16,046 nucleotides of DNA. It comes from UBA8514 sp050251415. Its GTDB lineage: Bacteria > Bacillota > Clostridia > Lachnospirales > Anaerotignaceae. This document shows, piece by piece, positions 7,024-14,615 of this stretch; within the stretch, counting starts at the first letter, position 1; each line of letters opens with the position of its first letter. The DNA lies in NCBI GenBank assembly GCA_050251415.1, contig JBFWMT010000059.1:1-16046 (forward strand). The letters run 5' to 3'. Made by a program: the position numbers and the translations under genes. The notes below the pieces were generated by a model that saw nothing but the letters and a program-made list of their open reading frames with translations, was not told the origin of the DNA and made no database searches.

Positions 7024-7905
7024 TTACTTCTCTATCATAGTACCAATTCCCTCTGGTGTAAACAATTCAAGTATCAAACAATGTTCCACACGTCCGTCCA
7101 GAATATGTACGTTATTTACACCACTATCCACTGCCGTCATACAGCATTCAACCTTAGGTATCATACCGCCTGATATTGTTCCATCATCAATAAGGGACTG
7201 CACCGCATCTGCCTTAATAAAGCTCATAATAGATGCTGGGTCATGCACATCACGCATTACACCTTCAACATCTGTAAGAAAAACAAGCTTTTCGGCATTT
7301 AAACTGCCAGCAATGGCAACCGCCATATAGTCCGCATTTATGTTGTAGCTTGTGCCTTTATCATCCTTACCTATAGGAGCAATAACCGGTATAAAATCTG
7401 ATGAAATAAGGCTTTGTAAAAGGGCAGGGTCAACAGATTTTATCTCACCAACGCAACCGTAATTAACACCATTTTTCACAATTTTTTCAGCCTTAACCGT
7501 TCCGCCGTCCTTGCCGCTTATGCCAACTGCTTTCACTCCGTGCAGCTCAATGTCCGTTACTATCTGTTTGTTAATTTTACCTGAAAGTACCATTTCCGCA
7601 ACTTCCATTGTTTCATCATCAGTTACACGAAGTCCGTCAATAAACTTGCTTTCAATATCCAACCGTTTAAGAAAAGCATTAATGTCTGGGCCACCGCCAT
7701 GTACCACCACTGGGTGCATACCAACAAGCTTCATAAGCACTATATCCTTAATAATTGTTTCCTTAATTTCTGGATTAACAAGCGCACTGCCACCATATTT
7801 AATGACTACTGTTTTGTTATTGAATTTCTGTATAAAAGGAAGCGCTTCGGTAAGTATCTGTGCCTTAGCTATATACTCCTTTATCATCTGCTGTTTTTCT
7901 TCCAT
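7024..7905 (-). CDS. argB: Acetylglutamate kinase
   Basis: 293 residues, amino-acid kinase fold. It phosphorylates N-acetylglutamate, the second step of the cycle. KYGGSA (36-41) and HGGGPDIN (69-76) are the phosphate and substrate loops; RVTDDETMEVAEMVLSGKINKQIV and FLTDVEGV follow as expected. The helical N-terminal extension (about residues 1-28) is the kind found in arginine-inhibited hexameric kinases, which fits an ArgJ-type recycling pathway where this step is the feedback point; that is inference. ATG 7905 is chosen since AAAAGGGG lies ten bases upstream. ATG 7914 is too close to that site, and longer in-frame starts reach back into argJ. The 64-base gap after argJ holds a sequence related to the argC leader. 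Confidence 0.93.
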   Translation of the reverse strand: MEEKQQMIKEYIAKAQILTEALPFIQKFNNKTVVIKYGGSALVNPEIKETIIKDIVLMKLVGMHPVVVHGGGPDINAFLKRLDIESKFIDGLRVTDDETMEVAEMVLSGKINKQIVTDIELHGVKAVGISGKDGGTVKAEKIVKNGVNYGCVGEIKSVDPALLQSLISSDFIPVIAPIGKDDKGTSYNINADYMAVAIAGSLNAEKLVFLTDVEGVMRDVHDPASIMSFIKADAVQSLIDDGTISGGMIPKVECCMTAVDSGVNNVHILDGRVEHCLILELFTPEGIGTMIEK

Positions 7906-7926
7906 TTTATTCATTCCCCTTTTACC

Positions 7927-7950
7927 TTTTCCTAACTTTTGTAATTTCAC
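7927..7950 (-). repeat. argB-leader copy of a sequence shared with the argC leader
   Basis: Compared with 11528-11551 it differs at 3 of 24 positions, all transitions; the common core on the minus strand is AATTAYAAAAGTTRGG. A third, partial copy (7966-7983) spans the stop codon of the upstream argJ and matches 17 of 18 bases here. It lies just before the argB ribosome site. It may be a regulatory element or a small duplication scar. Confidence 0.6.
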
Positions 7951-7969
7951 TTTTGTATTTTCAGGTTTC

Positions 7970-9190
7970 CTAACTTCTGTAATCCCCATTTATTTTCACA
8001 TAGTCGTAGCTAAGGTCACAACCCCAAGCCTTTGCTTCTGCTTCACCCTCACTTATTTTTACATGAACGGTAATTTCCTTTTCACTTAATATATTAGCAG
8101 CTTTTCCCTCATCAAAAACAATTGGTGTGCCGTTATCCATCAACAAAATATTTCCCTTTGAACTTTCAAAAACAATATCAACTTTTTCAGGATTAAACTC
8201 AACACCGCTGTAGCCCATTGCGCAAAGCACACGACCCCAGTTAGCATCCTCACCAAACATTGCCGCTTTAACAAGACTACTGCAAACCACGCTTTTTGCA
8301 ATTATTTTTGCATCATCAGCAGTTTTTGCACCCTTTACATTAACCTCAATAAATTTTGTTGCGCCCTCGCCGTCACGCACAAGGTTTTTGGCAAGCCTTT
8401 CGTTTACATAATGAAGTGCCTCTTTAAATATTTGGTAATCCTCGCCTTCAGCTTTAATAACAGGATTTTCCGCTAAACCGTTGGCAAGTACAACAACTGT
8501 GTCATTTGTAGAAGTATCTCCATCTACAGATACCATATTATAGGTTGTCTGTACGTCCTCTATCAGCATTTTTTTAAGCAAATCCACATCAATAGCAACG
8601 TCTGTAGTAATAAATCCAAGCATGGTTGCCATGTTAGGGTGAATCATGCCACTACCCTTTGCCATACCGCCTATGCGAACAGTTTTCCCGCCTATTTCAA
8701 TCTCAACTGCCACTTCTTTTGAATAAGTATCAGTTGTCATTATTGCCTCTGCCGCAAGCAGTGCGTCTGCACGTGTATTTCCAAGGGACGGTGCAGTTTT
8801 TGCAATCCCTGCCTTAACTGTTTCAATAGGAAATGTTGCACCAATTACACCTGTTGAAGCAGTAAGGATTGTGTTTTCCTCAACACACAGCTCTTTAGCT
8901 AAAGCTTGTGCCATCTCCTCGTTGCTTTTTTTGCCAAGTTCACCTGTGCAGGCATTTGCATTACCACTGTTTATAGCAATTCCATTTATTTTAACCCCAC
9001 TATTAATAATGTCCAAATTTCTAAGCACCGATGTTGCCTTTACCACATTTGTTGTAAAACATGCCGCCGCAATTGCAGGCACATCACTGCTTATAAGTGC
9101 CATATCTTTAACGTCTTTTTTTATACCAATTGCCGCTCCTGTGGCATTAAAGCCCTTTGCCGCTGTAACCGAACCCTCTATAATTTTCAT
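7970..9190 (-). CDS. argJ: Bifunctional ornithine acetyltransferase/N-acetylglutamate synthase (canonical copy)
   Basis: 406 residues. ArgJ moves the acetyl group from N-acetylornithine to glutamate, closing the acetyl cycle; many members also use acetyl-CoA. The precursor cleaves itself in KGSGMIHPNMATML, between A188 and T189, and T189 becomes the nucleophile. The oxyanion-hole pair is T113-G114 in ASTGVIG; E275 in DGEGATKFIEV and the C-terminal YVKINGDYRS are present. SVDGDTSTNDT (221-231) is the usual form. All conserved blocks look intact, so this is taken as the orthodox copy. The ATG follows AAGGAGGT at good spacing. Another full-length argJ precedes it by 33 bases. The neighbours argC, argB and argD fix the pathway. 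Confidence 0.94.
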   Translation of the reverse strand: MKIIEGSVTAAKGFNATGAAIGIKKDVKDMALISSDVPAIAAACFTTNVVKATSVLRNLDIINSGVKINGIAINSGNANACTGELGKKSNEEMAQALAKELCVEENTILTASTGVIGATFPIETVKAGIAKTAPSLGNTRADALLAAEAIMTTDTYSKEVAVEIEIGGKTVRIGGMAKGSGMIHPNMATMLGFITTDVAIDVDLLKKMLIEDVQTTYNMVSVDGDTSTNDTVVVLANGLAENPVIKAEGEDYQIFKEALHYVNERLAKNLVRDGEGATKFIEVNVKGAKTADDAKIIAKSVVCSSLVKAAMFGEDANWGRVLCAMGYSGVEFNPEKVDIVFESSKGNILLMDNGTPIVFDEGKAANILSEKEITVHVKISEGEAEAKAWGCDLSYDYVKINGDYRS

Positions 9191-9223
9191 ATTTGTACCT
9201 CCTTAAATCAACTATAACCTTGC

Positions 9224-10450
9224 TTATGTTCTGGACCTATATTCACCGTTTATCCTAACGTATTCATGGCCAAGGTCACAACCCCAGCTCTTTGCTGTAA
9301 AAATGCCATCTTCCAATGTAATCTGTACCGTTATATCCCTTTCACTAAGTACATCAGCCGCTTCGTTTTCGTCAAAATGTACTGGTTCACCATGCTTCAT
9401 TAAAAGCACTTTGCCCTTTTCGCTTTCAAAACTGATATCCACCTTAGATGGGTCAAAATAACCTCCACTGCCACCCATTGCGGCAACAACACGTCCCCAG
9501 TTGGCGTCTTCACCGTACATTGCGGTCTTAACAAGATTGTTAGTTACAATGCTTTTTGCCAATAGCCTTGCATCATGATCGCTTTTTGCTCCGTTCACAT
9601 TCACCTCAATAAACTTGCCTGCACCCTCACCATCATGCACAATGTCCTTTGCAAACTTTTCATTGATAAAATAAAGAGCATTCTTAAATGCTTCATAAAA
9701 CTCATCTTCCTCGGTTATTTTAGCATTTTCCGCCATACCGTTTGCCATGATTAGGCACATGTCATTAGTACTGGTTGCACCGTCTACACTAATCATATTG
9801 TAGGTTTCCTTTACCGAAAATAAAAGTGCCTTGTGTAATAACTCTCGTGATATATTTAAATCCGTTGTAATAAAGCTTAAAACCGTTGCCATATTAGGGT
9901 GAATCATTCCACTGCCCTTGCACATAGCTCCTATTTTTACCGACTTGCCACCTATATTAAGCTGAACTGCCATTTCCTTTATAAATGTATCGGTTGTAAT
10001 TATTCCTGTAGCGGCATTTTTTGCTTCTTCCCGTTTATTTGAAAGATTTTTGTAAGTGTCATTTATGCCATTTGTAATTGTGTCCATTGGCATGTCCAAG
10101 CCAATAATACCTGTAGCCGCCGTTAAAATTTCATCCTTTTTTGCACCGATGCACTGTGCGAAGGTTGCCGCCATAGTTTCGTTATCACGTATACCCCTGT
10201 TGCCTGTGCAGGCATTGGCATTGCCACTGATACATACTAACCCTTTTATCTTTGTGCCGCTGTCTGTAAGGCTTTTATTCCACAATATAGGTGCGGCTTT
10301 TACAAGGCTAGTGGTGTACACACCAGCCGCCTCTGCCGCCACATCGCTACTTAACAGCGCAAGGTCTTTTTTTACCTTTTTTATACCAATATGTTTGCCC
10401 GTTGCTTTAAAGCCCTGTGGCGCTGTAATTCCACCATCTATAACACGCAT
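9224..10450 (-). CDS. argJ: Second ArgJ paralogue (divergent ornithine acetyltransferase family)
   Basis: 408 residues, aligned without gaps to the neighbouring argJ over at least the first 200 residues; by hand count 108 of these 200 are identical. The self-cleavage block KGSGMIHPNMATVL (A188/T189), T113-G114 and E275 are kept, so it is probably processed and active. It departs at family-conserved places: SVDGATSTNDM where the other copy has SVDGDTSTNDT (D225A, T231M), DGEGAGK instead of DGEGATK (T278G), AATG instead of ASTG, and CISGNANA instead of INSGNANA. It could be a split of the two ArgJ activities, an acyl-donor or acceptor variant like the clavulanic-acid-cluster enzymes, or simple redundancy. 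It starts 12 bases after argC, with TTAAGGAAGTG as ribosome site. Confidence 0.9.
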   Translation of the reverse strand: MRVIDGGITAPQGFKATGKHIGIKKVKKDLALLSSDVAAEAAGVYTTSLVKAAPILWNKSLTDSGTKIKGLVCISGNANACTGNRGIRDNETMAATFAQCIGAKKDEILTAATGIIGLDMPMDTITNGINDTYKNLSNKREEAKNAATGIITTDTFIKEMAVQLNIGGKSVKIGAMCKGSGMIHPNMATVLSFITTDLNISRELLHKALLFSVKETYNMISVDGATSTNDMCLIMANGMAENAKITEEDEFYEAFKNALYFINEKFAKDIVHDGEGAGKFIEVNVNGAKSDHDARLLAKSIVTNNLVKTAMYGEDANWGRVVAAMGGSGGYFDPSKVDISFESEKGKVLLMKHGEPVHFDENEAADVLSERDITVQITLEDGIFTAKSWGCDLGHEYVRINGEYRSRT

Positions 10451-10462
10451 TCTTTCACTTCC

Positions 10463-11506
10463 TTAAGCCGGAAATACCGGTACTAATTTTAGGCCTGTTT
10501 TTTCATCAAGTCCAAATAAAATGTTCATATTCTGAACCGCTTGCCCTGCCGCACCCTTAACAAGATTGTCAATGGCACCTACAACTATAATTCTGCCTGT
10601 TCTCTCATCTACAGAAAAACCAATATCAAGGAAGTTTGACCCCTTAACCCACCTTGTTTCAGGGAAAATGCCTTTTTTAGTTAAACGTACAAAATATTCT
10701 TTTCCGTAATATTTTTCATAAACAGCCTTAACCTCTTCGTAGGTCATAGGCTTTTTAAGGGTTGCATAGCATGTTGCTAAAATTCCTCTGTTCATAGGTA
10801 TAAGGTGTGGTGTAAAGGTAAGTGTAATTTCTTCACCAGCGGCATATCCAAGTTGTTCTTCAATTTCAGGTGTATGCCTATGGCTTGCAATTTTGTAAGC
10901 CTTAACAGATTCGTTGCACTCGTCATACATGCTTCCCAGTGCCAAAGCACGTCCAGCACCCGATACACCGCTTTTAGCATCAACAATAATAGTTTTAAGG
11001 TCAATCAGTCCCTCTGCAACCAGTGGTCTAAGGGATAGAATGGAGCAAGTTGTGTAACAACCTGGGTTCGCAATTAATTGCTTTCCTTTTATAATATCTC
11101 TATTTACTTCGCAAAGACCATATACTGCTGACTTAAGCAATTCTCTACCATTGTGTTCAACGTTATACCACTTTTCGTAAACATCAGCATCCTTTAAACG
11201 GAAGTCTGCACCAAAATCAATTACCTTTGTCTTTTTAAGTATTTCCTCAGTAATTACTTTTGCTGCCGTTCCATGTGGCAGTGCCATAAAAATAACATCG
11301 CATTCCTCTGCAAGTTTATTCATATCCATTTCGCCCAACACCGTTTCATTTATTTCTCTATAATTTTCATAAACCTCGTCAAACTGCTTTCCCACGTAGC
11401 TATGGGCAGTCATGGATTTAATTTCAACTTCTGGGTGTTGCATAAGTATGCGTACCAATTCATTGCCTGCGTAACCTGTAGCACCTACAATTCCTGCTTT
11501 TATCAT
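10463..11506 (-). CDS. argC: N-acetyl-gamma-glutamyl-phosphate reductase
   Basis: 347 residues. It reduces acetylglutamyl phosphate to the semialdehyde with NADPH, the third step of the pathway. The N-terminal Rossmann motif is GATGYAG (8-14). The catalytic cysteine is C150 in ANPGCYTTC, the family signature. HRHTPEIEEQLG supplies the catalytic histidine region, and FTPHLIPMNRG and GAAGQAVQNMN near the end are typical. Length is usual. It is first in a six-gene minus-strand operon; the ATG at 11506 has GGAGGT about eight bases upstream and a good promoter 47 bases before it. The only gap to the next gene is 12 bases. Confidence 0.96.
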   Translation of the reverse strand: MIKAGIVGATGYAGNELVRILMQHPEVEIKSMTAHSYVGKQFDEVYENYREINETVLGEMDMNKLAEECDVIFMALPHGTAAKVITEEILKKTKVIDFGADFRLKDADVYEKWYNVEHNGRELLKSAVYGLCEVNRDIIKGKQLIANPGCYTTCSILSLRPLVAEGLIDLKTIIVDAKSGVSGAGRALALGSMYDECNESVKAYKIASHRHTPEIEEQLGYAAGEEITLTFTPHLIPMNRGILATCYATLKKPMTYEEVKAVYEKYYGKEYFVRLTKKGIFPETRWVKGSNFLDIGFSVDERTGRIIVVGAIDNLVKGAAGQAVQNMNILFGLDEKTGLKLVPVFPA

Positions 11507-11527
11507 CTTTTTTTACCTCCAAAACCA

Positions 11528-11551
11528 TTTTCCCAACTTTTATAATTTCAT
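11528..11551 (-). promoter_or_regulatory. argC-leader copy of the shared arg element
   Basis: It matches the argB leader (7927-7950) at 21 of 24 positions. It lies immediately downstream of the argC -10 box, where the transcript would begin, a usual place for a repressor operator or an early leader structure. It does not closely resemble the classic ArgR/AhrC box, so no regulator is named. Confidence 0.4.
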
Positions 11552-11552
11552 A

Positions 11553-11581
11553 ATTATACACATTTTTTAAATAATATGCAA
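11553..11581 (-). promoter_or_regulatory. Promoter of the argC operon
   Basis: On the minus strand TTGCAT (11581-11576) is followed after 17 bases by a perfect TATAAT (11558-11553). The -10 box lies inside TGTATAATTA, which occurs inverted as the argG -10 region (11620-11629). The two promoters are back to back, with only 17 bases between their -35 boxes. Confidence 0.65.
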
Positions 11582-11598
11582 TAAAAATAAAAAAATAA

Positions 11599-11627
11599 TT
11601 GAATATTTTTATTATACCATGTATAAT
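11599..11627 (+). promoter_or_regulatory. Promoter of argG
   Basis: TTGAAT (11599-11604), a 17-base spacer and a perfect TATAAT (11622-11627). The predicted leader to the argG ATG is about 85 bases, AT-rich and without an obvious terminator. The TTGAATATTTTTATTAT stretch over the -35 has one good half (TGAAT) of an ArgR box but a poor second half; an AT-rich 10-base inverted repeat (11580-11589/11604-11613) spans the same place. ArgR control is plausible, not shown. Confidence 0.65.
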
Positions 11628-11719
11628 TACTTAATACACAATAAAAATTGGTAAATTTAGTTTTTTACAAAATATTTATAGTGAAAAAAACACATAATTA
11701 ACTTAGGAGGTCTTTAAAA

Positions 11720-12949
11720 ATGTCAGAAAAAAAAGAGAAAATTGTTCTTGCTTATTCAGGCGGTCTTGATACAACAGTGATCATCCCTTGGCTTAAAGAA
11801 AACTACAACAATGCAGAGGTAATTGCAGTTTGCGGTGACGTTGGACAGGGCAAAGAAACGGATGGTCTTGAAGAAAGAGCACTTAAAACAGGTGCAAGCA
11901 AGCTTTACATTGAAGATTTAACGGATGAATTTATTACAGAAGCTATTTTCCCATGTGTTAAAGCAAACGCTGTTTATGAAGGCAAATATCTTCTTGGAAC
12001 ATCTATGGCACGCCCTATTATTGCAAAAAGACTGGTTGAAATAGCACGTAAAGAAGGTGCAACAGCTATTTGCCACGGCGCTACAGGTAAAGGAAACGAC
12101 CAGGTTCGTTTTGAGCTTACAATTAAAGCTCTTGCACCTGACCTTAAAATTATTGCTCCTTGGAGACTTGATACTTGGAAAATGGATTCTCGTGAAGCTG
12201 AGGTTGCTTATCTTGAAGAGCGTGGTATTGAAGCACCAGTTAAAAAAGGCGATAGCTACAGCCGTGACCGCAATATTTGGCATTTAAGCCACGAAGGTCT
12301 TGAGCTTGAAGACCCTGCAAATGAGCCGAACTATGAGCACATTTTACAGCTTGGCGTTTCCCCTGAAGCCGCACCAGACAAGGCCGAATACGTAACACTT
12401 ACATTTGATAAAGGTATCTGTACAAAGGTTAACGGCAAAGAAGTTGCGCCACGTGAACTTATGGAACAGCTGAACGAAATTGGCGGAAGAAACGGCGTTG
12501 GCATTCAGGATATTTGTGAAAACCGTGTTGTTGGTATGAAGAGCCGTGGCGTTTATGAAACACCAGGCGGTGCTATTCTTTACTATGCACACCGCGAACT
12601 TGAATACCTTACACTTGACAAACAAACACAGGGTTGGAACGAAGTTTGCTCTACCAAATTTACAGAACTTGTATACAGTGGGGAATGGTACACACCTTTA
12701 CGTGAGTCTTTATCTGCATACTTCGATTCTGTTAATGAAACCGTTACAGGTGAAGTAAAACTTAAACTCTACAAAGGCAACATCATTCCTGCTGGTTCAA
12801 CAAGTCCATATTCACTTTACAACGAATCAATTGCAAGCTTCACAACAGGCGAACTTTACAACCACAAGGATGCTGACGGTTTTATTAACCTTTTCGGTCT
12901 TCCTATGAAGGTTCGTGCAATGATGAAACAGGCTAACGAAAACAAATAA
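11720..12949 (+). CDS. argG: Argininosuccinate synthase
   Basis: 409 residues. It joins citrulline and aspartate using ATP to give argininosuccinate. The N-terminal PP-loop is AYSGGLDTT (11-19). CHGATGKGNDQVRFE (118-132) is the second family signature, binding citrulline and ATP, and SYSRDRNIWHLSHEGLELEDP follows as expected. Length is typical of the bacterial type-1 enzyme. The ATG has AGGAGG about ten bases upstream. It runs divergently from argC with its own promoter and is followed by argH after 219 bases that hold a hairpin-rich repeat. No odd residues seen. Confidence 0.97.
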   Translation: MSEKKEKIVLAYSGGLDTTVIIPWLKENYNNAEVIAVCGDVGQGKETDGLEERALKTGASKLYIEDLTDEFITEAIFPCVKANAVYEGKYLLGTSMARPIIAKRLVEIARKEGATAICHGATGKGNDQVRFELTIKALAPDLKIIAPWRLDTWKMDSREAEVAYLEERGIEAPVKKGDSYSRDRNIWHLSHEGLELEDPANEPNYEHILQLGVSPEAAPDKAEYVTLTFDKGICTKVNGKEVAPRELMEQLNEIGGRNGVGIQDICENRVVGMKSRGVYETPGGAILYYAHRELEYLTLDKQTQGWNEVCSTKFTELVYSGEWYTPLRESLSAYFDSVNETVTGEVKLKLYKGNIIPAGSTSPYSLYNESIASFTTGELYNHKDADGFINLFGLPMKVRAMMKQANENK

Positions 12950-12960
12950 TTGCTATTAAA

Positions 12961-13109
12961 GTCAAACCCTTAAGGGCTTTGCCCTCAAACTCCCACAAGG
13001 GTTTCACCCTTGACCCATCCAAAACCGCATAAATATGCGGTTTTAATAAAAGTTTTTGATCTTGCTTTTTTCAAAAAGGAAGTGGGTTTGGGCAACGCCC
13101 AATGGTTTT
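12961..13109 (+). repeat. Dispersed hairpin-rich intergenic repeat, copy 2 (between argG and argH)
   Basis: It shares with 4592-4787 the modules GTCAAACCCTT, AGGGC...GCCCTCAA, AAGGGTTTC, CTTGACCC, the AAAACCGCATA/TATGCGGTTTT stem (13021-13031 and 13034-13044), TTTTTTCAAAAAG and AGTGGGTTTGGGCAACGCCCAA. The loop of the main stem is AA here and TT in copy 1. It lacks about 60 bases present in copy 1. The main stem plus TTTTAATAAA could act as a weak terminator after argG. An open frame runs through it into argH but is not the real start of that gene. Confidence 0.8.
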
Positions 13110-13168
13110 CGAACCTTTTATATAGTGTAGTGTTCCACAGTTTTTTAATTAGAAAGGAAGAAATAAAT

Positions 13169-14551
13169 ATGAGCAAACTTTGGGGCGGCCGCTTTACAAA
13201 GCAGACAGATAGCTTTACAGACCATTTTCACTCTTCAATTTCCTTTGACCAGCGCATGTATAAGCAGGATATTGAAGGCAGTATAGCCCACGCAGGTATG
13301 CTTGGTGCACAGGGCATTATCCCAAATGCAGATGCACTTCTTATACAAAAAACTTTGAAAGAAATTTTAAGCGATATAGAAAACGGCGTTGTTTCATTTG
13401 ACGAAAAAGCTGAAGATATACACATGAACATAGAAACAATCCTTATTAACCGTATAGGCGAGGTTGGTAAGCGACTGCATACAGGCAGAAGCCGTAACGA
13501 CCAAGTTGCCCTTGATATTCGTATGTATGTAAAAGAGGAAATAACCCAAATTAAACAGCTTTTGGTGAACCTTGAAACAGTGCTTAATAATATTGCAAAA
13601 AACAATATAGATACCATTATGCCAGGCTACACACACCTTCAGCGTGCACAACCAATCACCCTTGCACACCACGTGCTTGCCTATGTTGAAATGTTTAAAA
13701 GGGATTATGACCGCCTTAGCGACACCTACAAACGCACTAATATATTGCCTTTAGGCAGTGGCGCACTTGCAGCAACTACCTATCCGTTAGATAGAGATAT
13801 GGTTGCACGGGAACTTGGCTTTGACGGCATTACCCTAAACAGCCTTGACGGTGTAAGTGACAGAGATTTTTGCATTGAACTTCTAAGCTCACTTTCAATT
13901 ATAATGATGCACCTTAGCCGTTTCTGTGAGGAGATTATTCTTTGGAGCAGTCACGAATTTAAATTTGTAGAACTTGATGATGCCTACTCTACAGGCTCAA
14001 GTATTATGCCACAGAAAAAAAATCCCGACATGGCGGAGCTTATACGTGGCAAAACAGGGCGTGTGTATGGCTACCTTATGGGGCTTTTAACTACTATGAA
14101 AGGTCTGCCACTTGCATATAATAAAGATATGCAGGAGGATAAAGAAGGTGTATTTGCGGCAATTGATACTCTTAAAATGTGCCTTCCTGTGTTTACCGCA
14201 ATGGTTGACACAATGACTGTTCGTAAAAAGAATATGTATGAAGCAACTAAAGGTGGCTTTACCAACGCAACTGATGCCGCCGACTGGCTTGTGAAACAAG
14301 GCGTTGCTTTCCGTGACGCCCATTCAATTATAGGCCAACTGGTACTTTATTGCATAAACAACAATACCAACCTTGATGACCTTTCTATAAAGGAATATAA
14401 GGCAATTTCACCTGTTTTTAACGAAACCGTATATGACGCAATCACTGTTGAAAAATGCGTTGATGCACGTAACGTAGCAGGTGGTCCATCTAAAGAATAC
14501 ATTACAAAGCTTATATCGTTAAACGAGGAATACTTGAAAAATATGCAATAA
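13169..14551 (+). CDS. argH: Argininosuccinate lyase
   Basis: 460 residues, fumarase/aspartase superfamily. It splits argininosuccinate into arginine and fumarate, the last step of arginine synthesis. It starts MSKLWGGRF, the standard ArgH beginning. HTGRSRNDQVA (104-114) and GYTHLQRAQP (153-162, catalytic H156) are substrate-site blocks. TGSSIMPQKKNPD (275-287) is the superfamily signature carrying the catalytic serine loop. ATG 13169 is right: AAAGGAAG lies about nine bases upstream. The frame is open back to 13010, but those 53 codons are read through the upstream intergenic repeat and do not resemble ArgH. It follows argG on the same strand and ends at a strong terminator. No promoter stands out in the gap, so it may depend on argG readthrough. 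Confidence 0.97.
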   Translation: MSKLWGGRFTKQTDSFTDHFHSSISFDQRMYKQDIEGSIAHAGMLGAQGIIPNADALLIQKTLKEILSDIENGVVSFDEKAEDIHMNIETILINRIGEVGKRLHTGRSRNDQVALDIRMYVKEEITQIKQLLVNLETVLNNIAKNNIDTIMPGYTHLQRAQPITLAHHVLAYVEMFKRDYDRLSDTYKRTNILPLGSGALAATTYPLDRDMVARELGFDGITLNSLDGVSDRDFCIELLSSLSIIMMHLSRFCEEIILWSSHEFKFVELDDAYSTGSSIMPQKKNPDMAELIRGKTGRVYGYLMGLLTTMKGLPLAYNKDMQEDKEGVFAAIDTLKMCLPVFTAMVDTMTVRKKNMYEATKGGFTNATDAADWLVKQGVAFRDAHSIIGQLVLYCINNNTNLDDLSIKEYKAISPVFNETVYDAITVEKCVDARNVAGGPSKEYITKLISLNEEYLKNMQ

Positions 14552-14614
14552 AAAACTGTGGACTTTACAACCAGAACGTCTTTAATCTAGGCACTGGTAA
14601 AGTCCACAGTTTTT
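14551..14614. terminator. Bidirectional terminator, argH / mmuM
   Basis: A perfect 18-base stem: AAAAACTGTGGACTTTAC (14551-14568) and its complement (14597-14614). The loop is unusually long at 28 bases but can shorten by CCAG pairing with CTGG. A-rich and T-rich ends allow termination for argH (plus) and mmuM (minus). The left arm begins on the last base of the argH stop codon. Confidence 0.85.
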
Positions 14615-14615
14615 A

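Noticed and set aside
7906..7989. A longer argB beginning inside the argJ 3' end
   Set aside because: The start would lie inside the upstream gene, lacks a good ribosome site, and adds a low-complexity basic stretch not seen in acetylglutamate kinases.
9224..10450. The second argJ as a decaying pseudogene
   Set aside because: It is full length, with no frameshift or internal stop, and all catalytic residues are retained.
11599..11616. A firm ArgR (AhrC) operator call
   Set aside because: Only one half-site (TGAAT) is good; the second half does not match ATTCA, so it is kept only as a comment on the promoter.
13010..13168. A 53-codon N-terminal extension of argH
   Set aside because: It is read through the intergenic repeat, resembles no ArgH, and the good ribosome site points to ATG 13169, which begins with the standard MSKLWGGRF.
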